Assembly: GCF_036588685.1 (NCBI RefSeq)
Contig: NC_086375.1
Coordinates: forward strand, 36,416,566 to 36,480,565
Reading direction: 5' to 3'
DNA: 64,000 nt
Source of the DNA: Mytilus trossulus
Lineage: Eukaryota > Mollusca > Bivalvia > Mytilida > Mytilidae
This document shows, piece after piece, positions 1-10,059 of the stretch. Position numbers and translations under genes: made by a program. Numbering within the stretch: position 1 is the first letter of the stretch; every line of letters begins with the position of its first letter. The notes under the pieces were generated by a model. It saw nothing but the letters and a program-made list of their open reading frames with translations, ran no database searches and had not been told where the DNA came from.

Positions 1-1304
1 CTGTTCTTTAAATTTAAAGCATTATACCCTTAGTACAACTGCTTTAACATACAAGATAATTAATTTTTAAAAGATGTGTTCAAAATAATAATGTGTGTTT
101 CATCAACTAGGCATTGCTCCTTTAAATGGAAAACACTGCTGAATAAAATAATTATCACGTGATACAATCTCATTTTCACTAAATGATAAATTTTTAATAT
201 TAATAAAAATTTCAAGCCTTTACTGTTTAACAAAAAAAACATTAAATCCTAAAATTCTATCTATAAGCATGTCTCACTTTTTGGCAAATATTCTGGAAAG
301 GACAAACAAGCCCTTTGAATACCTCAGAAATTTTCATCTTGGCATTCATAAGGCTTCATCCAGTGGCAGATCCATAGGGAAGGTTCTAGGAATTAGAACC
401 CCCATTTTTTTTTGGCAGGGGGGGGGGGGGGACAATCAATGCATTTGAAGTGGGACTTATGGTTGGAAAACCCTGATTTATCCTTGGTTTGGAACTCCCC
501 CTTTTGTATAATTTTTAATATTTATCTGCATTATATTTATATAACTAAACTGTTCACTACAAACTTTTTTGTTAAATATATTTTTCGTATCATGTTCTCT
601 TACAACTTGTAACTTACAAGTAGAATAAAATTTTCTACATGTAGTCATTAATTTGTTTGCAATTTAGTTTCATTCAAAAATATAATACTGATCAAAAGCT
701 AAAATAAAGCTGATCCAGGCCAATGGTCATGATCATAACATTCTTATTCAAAAATATCCAAAAAGAAAATTTATTCACTGGCCCTTTAAACCGCTATTTG
801 AAATTAGAATTGAAAGAATTGCTATTACATGTACATGTAGACTGTATAAACATAAATTTTAAATCAAGGTTTTAACAGTAAATCAGTAAATATCCCAACA
901 TTTTAATGATCGATGAATACTACCCCCAGTATAAACACTATGGACATTTACATAAATGTATCTATAAAGTATTGTCACTATATACTGAAACCTACCATTT
1001 GTATCAATCTTATATATAATATAATCGCTTCTCTATTTGAGATATCGCTTCTCAAATCACCTGAGTTATGGTCATCAACTGAAATAAAAACAAGAAAAAT
1101 CATATTAATTTTCAGTCTAAAAATTTGTAAATATTCTGATGGCAGGATTTTTAAATTTGGCATTTTATGCCTTTTCATTTTGCCCCTAACATAACATGAG
1201 CTTGCACATTGCACATTATAACTGAGAGAATAAAGTGATTATTTCTTTGTTTTAAAATGCTGTCTGTATTTAAGGTTTAACAGTGCCATATTTTTATGTA
1301 CATG
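1..1304. other. No gene seen; AT-rich flank with poly-G tract
   Basis: No reading frame here looks like protein and I see no splice-bounded exon. The only distinct feature is an uninterrupted run of 14 G at 418-431 following a T-run. Short open frames at 412-612 and 913-1194 are AT-rich chance frames. Confidence 0.6.
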
Positions 1305-1632
1305 CAGGGTTCTCGCTAAGGATTTTTGAAGGCGAGTCCAGGGACTCGTCATTTTTAGCTTTGGCGAGTCTAACAGCAAGAAGAAGATAATTTATTGCAA
1401 TATAATGTAATATTTTAGTCTCCATGGCCTACCACAGCAATGAAATGACATTAAATTCAGATTTCTTTTCAACTAAAGCTATAGAATGATGATATTTGTG
1501 TTTAACTGTGTTCAGTTTATACAAAATATTTCAATCTTGATGCATCTGTGGACTCACCAGTTTTAGAAATGATGAGTCCAGACAGATTTTGATGAGTCCA
1601 GGACTCATGGACTCGCCTTAGTCAGAACCCTG
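1305..1632. mobile_element. hAT-like MITE with imperfect terminal inverted repeats
   Basis: The left end starts CAGGGTTCTCGCTAAGG and the right end, read in reverse complement, starts CAGGGTTCTGACTAAGG. Further inside, both ends carry GGCGAGTCCA. The 328-bp element has no coding capacity. The pentamer ACATG abuts both ends (1300-1304 and 1633-1637). This is shorter than the 8-bp duplication expected of hAT elements, so the superfamily is inferred from the CAGGG terminus only. Confidence 0.6.
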
Positions 1633-1785
1633 ACATGTATAATCATTGTAATTATCAGATATGATGTATTATGTTCAAGCTTAGAACTTCAAATGTACTT
1701 CGAAAATTATGTTTTCATTTTGGTCATATTTCAATCTTTATTTCGTCATGTTTTGAAAAATTTTCCACCTGAGATTTTTTATACA

Positions 1786-1925
1786 TTGTAGCTGACTATG
1801 CGGTATGGGCTTTGCTCATTGTTGAGGGCCGTACAGTGACCTATAGTTGTTAATGTCTGTGTCATTTTAGTATCTTGTGGACAGTTGTCTCATTGGCAAC
1901 CATACCACATGTTCTTTTTTATATA
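1786..1925 (+). repeat. SINE-like dispersed repeat, family A
   Basis: This carries the block starting tagctgactatgcggtatgg, then ggccgtacagtgacctatag, then ttgtctcattggcaaccata, ending ccacatg plus a T-rich tail. The same block recurs at 11738-11875, 21275-21375, 27800-27865 and 58485-58605, with a reverse fragment at about 2448-2490. I recognise it as an abundant bivalve repeat but cannot give a family name. Confidence 0.75.
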
Positions 1926-2447
1926 CTCTAGATACTGCAACATTCTATGATGGAAGTTGTACAACTGACTTCCATTTATCTGGTCTTATCTTGGTCTGGT
2001 TAATGTTGTTATTTTCTATTGTTGGAATGTTTTTATTTAAATGTTTATGTCAAATTTTTCTTGCAGTCTGAAGAAGATTTTTTTATCAACATGATCAATG
2101 CCAGTTCTGACTGAACCAATTTTTTTTAGAAGGAGAGTTAAATTGTACTATGTGCAACCCCTTTTATTTGCTTCTCAGCACTGTCCGAAGTGTCCTTTCT
2201 CAAATTCAATTAATTTCTTTACTTTCCTTTTTCATATATGTGGGGAAAAAAACATTTGAAATTATTAGCATGATAAGAGTTAACGAATAAAACTGTGAGG
2301 TCATTACAAAAATATATCCTGCAATCAGAGTTCATTATTATAATCTTTTACAAAGGGATATGTTGAGCACAGCAAAATATAACAGCTGCCAACCCCATTC
2401 ATGGACTTAAAAATAGTTTGTTAGGGTATAAAAGAAGTAACTAGTAT

Positions 2448-2490
2448 GTAGATATAGGAAGATGTGGTATGATTGCCAATGAGACAACTT
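2448..2490 (-). repeat. Fragment of SINE-like family A, reversed
   Basis: The segment reads gatgtggtatgattgccaat followed by gagacaactt, which is the reverse complement of the 3' block of family A. Only this end is preserved. Confidence 0.6.
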
Positions 2491-3790
2491 GTAAAATATT
2501 TTTCCAAATTTTAAATCCAAACCTATATACATGTACATGTATACCTAACCTCTCTGCAAAAACGGTTCTACTCATAAAATTTTATTGTCCAAACTTAGTC
2601 AAATATTATTTTATTCATTTCCAATTTTCATGTTTACCAGATCAACCGGCATTGTTCCAGCTTTTAGGAAAAAATGAAATTATTTCCTTACCTACCTACC
2701 CACACCTGGCTTGGCAGGGTCGGGATTGGGGAAACAAACAATATATTGATTTAGGCCTAATATAAATATACAATATTCTCATAATTTTTTTTTTATAGAC
2801 TTTGCTACTGTACAGGGAGTTTTAAGTTTAACAGTTGAAACCACTATGACTATTCCTAGATAATCTCTTACATCATGTACATGTATATCTGTTATTTTAT
2901 AAAGGTCAGTGTAGGAAAATTTTGGGACAATGGTCGATACATCAGAAAAAAAGATATCAACAATATCTACAACGCTGGATGGCTTTTTGTATCAAGTTCA
3001 AATTAGCTATTGGTAAGAAAGGAGAACCTAAACCCAGACACCATTTTATTTCAGATCAGATGTCAAAAAGAAAAAAAATTGTTTAAAGAAGGACAACTTA
3101 TCATAAGACATCCTTAAATATCAGTAAAGAAAATATTCAACAGTAAAATGGTCTTCCCAATTATGATATATCCAAGTAAACAATATCTATCATGTCTATA
3201 AATATGATGTATACCCTGTTTTTTAAAAATAAGCATAAAATATAAAACACTGAAAATAAAATTAAATGACACAGACCATTTGATTAATACTCCACCGTTT
3301 TGAGAAATTCATTTCTTTCTTTTCCAAACTTTTTCTCTCAGTACATGTGAAGCTGTAAATGCAAAACAAATTTGTTTAACATAAATTTCTTAATGTGCTA
3401 CATATATAATGTATGTCATCTATTAAAGACATGTACATGTATGTACAACAAAATATACATGTTACATTTCTTATTTTATAATACATGTTCATAAAACTGT
3501 AATATGGACTGATCAATATCATTCAAAAAATCAATATGTTAACTTATATACATGTTCCTTTTCACAAGAGAAATTAAATACACTACCAACATTTAAGTAC
3601 ATTTATGTTAATATAACATAATTTATGCATGAAGATCATTATTTTTTCAACATGTGAATAACATATGTAACTTGTACCTCTTTACACTGAAAATGAAAAT
3701 TGATAGACACAAAATAAAATAATTCCAGCACTGAAAAAATGACTGTCAAAAAGTAATGAAATAGAAACTGAAACAGACCAAATTGCTGCA
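2491..3790. other. Non-coding, 3' flank of the bZIP gene
   Basis: I see no exon or recognisable repeat in this 1.3 kb. It lies downstream of the minus-strand bZIP gene and probably includes its 3' untranslated region. I could not fix a polyadenylation site. Confidence 0.5.
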
Positions 3791-4693
3791 TTAATTGAGA
3801 TCAGTTATTCTACCATAAGTGTGATCACCTGACACATTTGCTGCTTTCTTTGTGTTTGTAGCCATCTTTGAACAGGTAGCACAGAACTCCAATGACACTG
3901 CATCTCCCGCGACATGAAGGCAAATTCCGTTCATCAGATTTTCAGAGTTGATAATTGTCTTATTTTCCTGATTTTCAGAGTTTTCTTTTGTCGTTTTTTC
4001 CTGCGTTTCAGAATTGCTAACACTATAACTACCAATAATATTTCTTGTTGATCTTCGTACAGCTTTCTTCACGGTAGGAGATTCTATGTTTTCCTGATTT
4101 TCACCGGACCCATCAAATACTGAACTTTTACGTTTTCTTAGATTTGTATTGTCATTTTCATCCTTGCTTACATTTGTTGGACAATTATTGTTTACTTTAA
4201 ATGAGGAATAAAAGCGTACACCAGGAGTGGAACAAACTGAGCCAATCAGCTTTGAAAGAGTGCTCTGATTAGCAATTACACCTTTTAGATATTCTACCTC
4301 AGCCACTAAATCTGACATTTCGGATTCCATTGTCCCCATCTTTGACATCAAGTTGGAATTTTGGACATGCAATTTTTCAACACTTGCTTCCAAATTTGTG
4401 ACATATTCCTTCTTCTTTTGTCTATTTTCTCGTGCAAGAATAGCATTTTTTGACATACATGTAGTTTCTGATTTTAAGTATTGTACAGAATGTTTTGTTG
4501 TGTTCGGTTCTGAGTTGTGAAAGGAACCTGTCAAATGTGTAATTAGTTGTTCGTCTGATGCTGTACTTTCACGTGTTCCGTCGTTCACAAGGGTGAAATC
4601 GCCTAAAATACCGTCAAATAAATCATCACTTGAGCAGGATTTGGAATCAGTTGTGATATTGTCATTGATACCAAAAGAATCTATATATGACAT
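3791..4693 (-). CDS. CREBZF: CREBZF/Zhangfei-like bZIP transcription factor, intronless
   Basis: The protein has 300 residues in one exon. A bZIP domain lies at about 81-137. The basic region has N83, R88, R91 and the run KKKEYV. The zipper has heptad residues L101, L108, L115, M122, L129 and L136. The middle is Asn/Ser/Glu/Lys-rich, with basic clusters near 186-189 and 219-227 that may be nuclear localisation signals. Residues 255-277 contain NGICLHVAGDAVSLEFC, closely matching the conserved C-terminal motif of vertebrate CREBZF. DHTY at 290-293 fits the [DE]HxY host-cell-factor-1 binding motif known from Zhangfei. In vertebrates this protein is a co-regulator in the unfolded-protein and nuclear-receptor pathways; that role here is inference. 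The ATG at 4693 is the first in frame, and the frame ends at TAA. The clear C-terminal motif argues against a plain ATF/CREB protein. A LINE sits about 400 bp upstream. Confidence 0.88.
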   Translation of the reverse strand: MSYIDSFGINDNITTDSKSCSSDDLFDGILGDFTLVNDGTRESTASDEQLITHLTGSFHNSEPNTTKHSVQYLKSETTCMSKNAILARENRQKKKEYVTNLEASVEKLHVQNSNLMSKMGTMESEMSDLVAEVEYLKGVIANQSTLSKLIGSVCSTPGVRFYSSFKVNNNCPTNVSKDENDNTNLRKRKSSVFDGSGENQENIESPTVKKAVRRSTRNIIGSYSVSNSETQEKTTKENSENQENKTIINSENLMNGICLHVAGDAVSLEFCATCSKMATNTKKAANVSGDHTYGRITDLN

Positions 4694-5095
4694 GATTAAG
4701 GCAAACCAGGGAGCTTAACAGTTTACTGCAGTTAACTTCAACTTGAGTTTAATTTAAAACCCTTTGTTTCTTTCCCGTGTCTGCATGAAAATGGCGTACG
4801 TTGTGGATGGGCTCGATTCACTGTTCTGCAAAATCTGAAATCTGTTCTAGTTCACAGGTCAATCAAGAGTTATAAATTAGAAATAGATCCCTCAACTTCT
4901 CAACTATTAAACTTGCTTGCTAAAATCTTTTCATCTGAACCATACTCTTAATGAAACCCGTATTGTTTAATCTTTATTTTTAAAAACAGATAGGAAAACC
5001 TGTACAGAATACTTTATAGATAGCAAACAAACACAACTTTTATTTTAAATATCACTAATGACCAGCTGTGAACGTCTTGGTAGGGCGCACAGTGT

Positions 5096-7025
5096 GTTAA
5101 CCCTCTCTTTTTTTTTTTTTTTTTTAATTCTTACTGTTTATTTGTTAAGGTACGTTTTTTCTGTTGAACTAAAAGGAGAAATTGATGTAATATCGAAATA
5201 CGATAGAACTAAATTACAGATATCGCCTAATTTGTACAGTGGTTTAGTCTACTTACATATTATTTGGAAATGATAATAATAAATATAGGTCACCAATGAG
5301 TTAAGAAAGTTCTTTCAATTAAAAATGCAAAAAATGGCATTTTTGCACCAAAGGGAGATAATTTGAAGATTTTTTCAATGATATAAACATTGTGGTCTGT
5401 TACTGTCCTTATTTGATCCTTATGTGTCTAGTATCGGTTTCACAGTTATAATATTCATCTACAATTTTACTACATAAACAAAAAACAACCTTTCTTCCTT
5501 GATTGGTTAACTATTTGTTTGTGTATTTTAAAAGCTACCATTATAATTTTTTTTTTTTTTTAAGACATACAAACGTTTTATTTCTAAATATTTCCTGTGT
5601 ACAATTACCTTAGTCGTCCAGGATCAGGCTAAGGGTCCCTGTTTACAAAATGAAACCATCTATCCAGGGGGAATAGAAGGCAATAAAAAAAAGTTATCCA
5701 CTTTTAACCTTGGAATACATTTAGTGTAAAAAATATAATATCCATATAATGTTAGAAGCATCTAACAGTTCTACACTTTAATTTCAAAATAGTAAGTAAA
5801 TAATTATAAGATACCCACATAAAAGATGTGCATTTACTACAATAACCATGATAGGCTAATACTTTTTTTTTTATCATTTGTTTTTGATACAATTATTATT
5901 CTAGTACTATAAACCATAAAAAATGTACTTTGACTCAAGCTGTATAAAAAAGGTCTAAATTCTCATTATTACAGACTCCAATTTTGTCTTATCAATGATA
6001 TCAACGCCTTTCAAAAGAAGAACAAATTTTAGATTATATTTCAAGTTTTGTTTCCAGATTTTATAAATATCTTGTGGTGTTTTAGGCGTTTTATTAAATT
6101 TTATTGAATTCCTAATTTTCCATAGTGTCCATTTAAAATATATGATTATTATGTTTAAAAAATTATCATATTTTAGTTGTTTCGTGTTTATACCCAATAG
6201 AACCTCCTTTTCACAAAAAGGATTACTTATTCCTATTTTTGACTTAATAAGTATTTCTTGGAGGTTTTTTAAAATTAACTGTGATGTACTACAACTGAAA
6301 AATAAGTGTTGCAGGGTTTCTATATTATTGTCATTTTGACAAATGTGGCATTTTCCATTTGATATCTTCATTTTTTTTAATCTTTCTTCAGTATATAAAA
6401 TATTGTGCAAGGATTTCCATTGGAATTCTTTTACTTTATTTTCAATTTTCAAAAAATTTAGTCCCGACCACATATTTTCCCAAGGTAAATTTGTTCCATA
6501 TATTTCCTCCCACTTAATTTGACATTTTGGAGATACATCTTTATTTAAAACCGTACGAATATAATTGAGTTTTAACTTTGATGGTTTGATTTTTTTGTTG
6601 TTTAAATTAATGATCTCAAGGTCATTTGAAATCTTTAATTTACTTTCATGATGCAAATTCTGGTTTCCGCAAGATTTCAAAATTTGCACGAAATCTTTAG
6701 GAATTGCCTGTTTAATTTTTGAAAATTCGGAAATACAATTTCTTCGATCAATCAACTTCTTATAAATTTCATTGCAGCTGATGAAATCTGTAGTTTCTAA
6801 GTTCCAAATGTTCTGGATAGTTGTGAAACCGCTTTTTAAAAAAGAAGAGTAGAACAATGATTTATTTTTGAAACGAATAGAAGAGTTTCCAAATAACCTC
6901 GTATTTAAAATAGCACTTTTATAGGGAGGTATTTCAACATTTTGAATAAATCCTGACCACGTATTTATAATTTTCTGATAAATTTGTGGTAGTTGGTTCA
7001 TATCTAAACCGTTAACCCTCTCTTT
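5096..7025 (-). mobile_element. 5'-truncated LINE (L1/Tx1-like), copy 1, with target-site duplication
   Basis: The 15-mer GTTAACCCTCTCTTT occurs at 5096-5110 and again at 7011-7025. The T-run at 5107-5125 is the poly(A) tail of a minus-strand insertion. The element itself therefore spans about 5111-7010, is 5'-truncated, and keeps only the 3' part of ORF2 plus about 830 bp of 3' untranslated sequence. This is the usual signature of target-primed reverse transcription. A second T-run near 5550 lies inside the untranslated part. The insertion is in the upstream flank of the CREBZF-like gene, on the same strand. Confidence 0.8.
5955..7010 (-). pseudogene. LINE ORF2 C-terminal fragment with RT-type zinc knuckle
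   Basis: An open frame of about 350 residues has the C-terminal architecture of non-LTR retrotransposon ORF2: a helical, Lys/Trp-rich region, then CHICQ followed by ETLQHLFFSC. The latter is the zinc-binding motif that follows the reverse transcriptase domain. The catalytic RT and endonuclease domains are absent. The open frame continues upstream to an ATG at 7082, but the first 24 or so codons lie outside the element and come from flanking DNA. It is related to the fragment at 28989-30501, for example IPKDF/W followed by ILKS in both. Confidence 0.78.
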
Positions 7026-7321
7026 AGTTTTCAACTTTAGGTAATAGTCCAGGCAAACTATTTTAAGTTTGAAACTCAACATAATTGCAGCAGAAAATGT
7101 GTTATTTGTTAGTTGTTAGTTCTTAATTTTCTATTTTATAGCATTTAGCCCCAAATATACACAGAAAAAAGTCCCATAAAATCCAACTTGAGGAAAACTC
7201 AAAATCAGCATTTCTAATTTCCTATGCCGTGTATGGTCTTTATCAGTTAGTCAGTTTTTGTTTGATTTTCTTAAAATTCATGTAAAGTATCATACTTTGA
7301 TGGGGCTATAAGTGCGTAAGT

Positions 7322-7351
7322 TTTTCTACAATATATATATATATATATAAT
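7322..7351. repeat. AT microsatellite
   Basis: A short (TA)n run of about ten units. Nothing else is seen between 7080 and 7790. Confidence 0.7.
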
Positions 7352-7798
7352 GTAATCATCTTCTCATGAATTTCAAAGATGAAATGTACAAAACTTGGGT
7401 TTCAAGATACAAGTGTGGACACAGATCAGTGTGGATGGTATGATTGACAAAAGGCGTTCTATGTTTTTCCCATAGGGTTCTATATTATTAACTGGGTTGC
7501 ACAATGACAGCCAACCTGCTGATTAGGAGTATTGTTTATTTAATATTATTTATTGTTTTATGTTCAAGACTGCCATGGAAGATACACTAATTGCATTGAT
7601 TGCCAAATGATTATGATAGAATATGTTTCACATCTTTGATTTGGGATACATTTTGTAGCTATATTAGGTCCATTTGTTCATGATGTTTTTTTTTTGGTGT
7701 GTGTGGTTTTTTAATTTATGGGAGATGTTATATGAGAGCGATATGTTTGCTTACTATTTGTATGGTTCTATTTATGTTACTGTGTGGCCGATCGTCAG

Positions 7799-8023
7799 CA
7801 TACCTGCCAACTGTCACTATTTGCAGGGGATTTCCGCCATGGAGGCTCCCAAATTGAAATTTTTAAGGTGCAATTTTGTCAATAATTTTACAATTAATTT
7901 TACACTGGCTTTACTTTTAGAAGTATATAGAAGCCTAAAACAACATTAAAATATATTTAAAGGCCCCCTTGAAGATTTTGTAACCCCCCTCCCCATGGGC
8001 ATTTTGAAAAGTTGGCAGGTATG
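7799..8023. mobile_element. hAT-type MITE with perfect 8-bp target duplication
   Basis: The element begins CATACCTGCCAACT and ends AGTTGGCAGGTATG, a perfect 14-bp terminal inverted repeat. ATCGTCAG lies immediately outside both ends (7791-7798 and 8024-8031), the 8-bp duplication expected of hAT transposases. At 225 bp it is non-autonomous. An open frame at 7674-7949 crosses its left boundary and is chance. Confidence 0.85.
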
Positions 8024-8031
8024 ATCGTCAG

Positions 8032-9990
8032 TATCAGTAAATGATTTCGTTTAAATGTCGAAATGTTTCTCCAATTAGAAGCTAATTAAGACACTTCATG
8101 GTTTTAAGTAATTACAATGCCTGACATGATGGTTGGGGCTAGATGATATAGAAAGTAAACTTCTGTGACAGTGTTATATTTTTATTTATTTTGTCGAAAA
8201 GCCTGGTCAAAGCAAAAAAAAAACAACGTCAAGTTTGATCAGTATATGAAAATGATATCAACACAAGAACCTTTGTGAGCATGCTTCAAAGACTCATAAC
8301 TGCTACAGAAGTTATCTGATAAGATTTCAAGTGGATATTAAAATCTACTTAATATATCTTTTAAAAAGTTATAGTCTAATAAGTTAGTTCAAAATGAAAA
8401 AGATTTTGCAAAAATATTCTCTTTTCTTTTTTTTATTATATGGATACAAATATAAGGGATACCAGTACAGCAAGGCAGTTTTGTTGTGTTATGAAAGTGA
8501 AGTAATTAACATTTACTACCAATTCACACAAATTTAGAAATAAACGATGAATGATAAAGGTTGAACAATGAAATATAATTTTAGAAATCAATTATAATAG
8601 GCCAATTAGGCCTTATGGATTTTGTTCTTCTTTATTTAACACACTTGTATGACAATTTACATTCAGGACTGTCATTAGCAGGCGGTACAGATGTATTAAA
8701 AAAAGTGTAACAAAACACCTAGCATCATATTGCTAGTAGCACGAGTATCATTGTTTGTTAAATTTGTGCTTTTTTTATTTGGCTTATGGACAAAAAATGT
8801 TGGTTAATAAAACGAATTCAATTTTTAATGTTCATTTTTTTTTTCATTATTTTAATTGGGTTTTTATATACATATTGTGTTAAATACAAGCAGAACATGT
8901 TGCGTAATCATTTTCATCCGTGTATAACTTTTTTTATATATTTATTTTGAATAGTTTCCCACTATTTTAAAAGTCAAGGGAATTCCCAACCCAGGATAAA
9001 AGCGGGTGGTCTAACCCGGTGTTCCCTGTCTCTTATATATTAAATATTGTGTTAGTATTACTAAGAGTAATAAAGAACAGGTCGGTGCCTGTTATAAATA
9101 CGGACTTGTACATTTACAAGCGGAACCGTATTGTACCGTATAGGACAAGTGTGAGTCTGTGTGACCACCTTGTAAAGAACAAAGACAAGTGTGTAAACTT
9201 GTAGAGTACATTATTGTACCAGGAGGACAAGTTTGTTCCTGACCCAGGACAAATTTGTTATAGTACAAATTTGTACTAGTGTATATATTTTGATTAGAAT
9301 ATTTTATAGATAGTTTATTAAAGATTGCAAAGAGCAGTTGTACATATTTTGGTTCATTGACGTTAATATTTGAATAACGAATATTTGTTATATGTTTTGT
9401 AAATAGAACACTTTTGGATCCAGTATCAAACTGGTAACGGACTCATTCTAAATTGAAATAGACACGCTTACCCTGTGTACACGTTACAGATGTAGTATAT
9501 TTAGATTTCTTAAAAATTCTTACGTGAAACATCGAGAATAATGAAATATCTTTTGTCTGGGACTATTATGCTAGTATAATCCAAGGTTTTGTTAATACTT
9601 TACATTTTTGATTTTAACAGACGTAATCTATGTATTACTGTTAAATTATTAAGGCAGGGATTTCGTTACCATAACTTACTAAAAACCAGACTTTTCTAAT
9701 CTTTTCTATTGATATAAAGATTTGGTTTTGAAGTTTATTTGTACCTGTAGAAAACTTATTTCTAACGGGATAGCACATCCTCATTTTTACGGAAATGTTT
9801 TTAACCGTGCCCGAAAATTTAGAAACGATCCTGGTAAACTTGGAGGATCCTAACTTATTCTAAAAGGTTACTAATTCAACATTAAAATAACATCATCGAA
9901 TATAGTTTTATTGGTATAAATATTGATTTTGTTATAAGTAAATTAAAAGCAAACTAAATATAACTGGAATGTATGTTTTATACGTATGCA
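8032..9990. other. Unassigned AT-rich region with palindrome cluster at 9220-9280
   Basis: No gene is recognised. Between about 9070 and 9280 there are repeated hairpin-forming stretches, including acaggtcggtgcctgt, cttgtacatttacaag and the perfect 18-bp palindrome tagtacaaatttgtacta at 9261-9278. Variants reading acaagtttgt and acaaatttgt precede it. This could be the edge of an unrecognised mobile element. No terminal repeats were found to define one. Confidence 0.4.
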
Positions 9991-10059
9991 CATTCATGGA
10001 TCTAAAATCTGTCGATACCTGTATCTTGGCATTGCACAATGTCATGTTTTTCCCTGACT

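Noticed and set aside
1555..1620. GATGAGTCC blocks resembling a hammerhead core
   Set aside because: They lack the CUGANGA...GAAA arrangement and are part of the inverted ends of the MITE at 1305-1632.
1877..2071. Plus-strand 64-residue frame
   Set aside because: Begins in the SINE-like family A 3' end and has no protein-family features.
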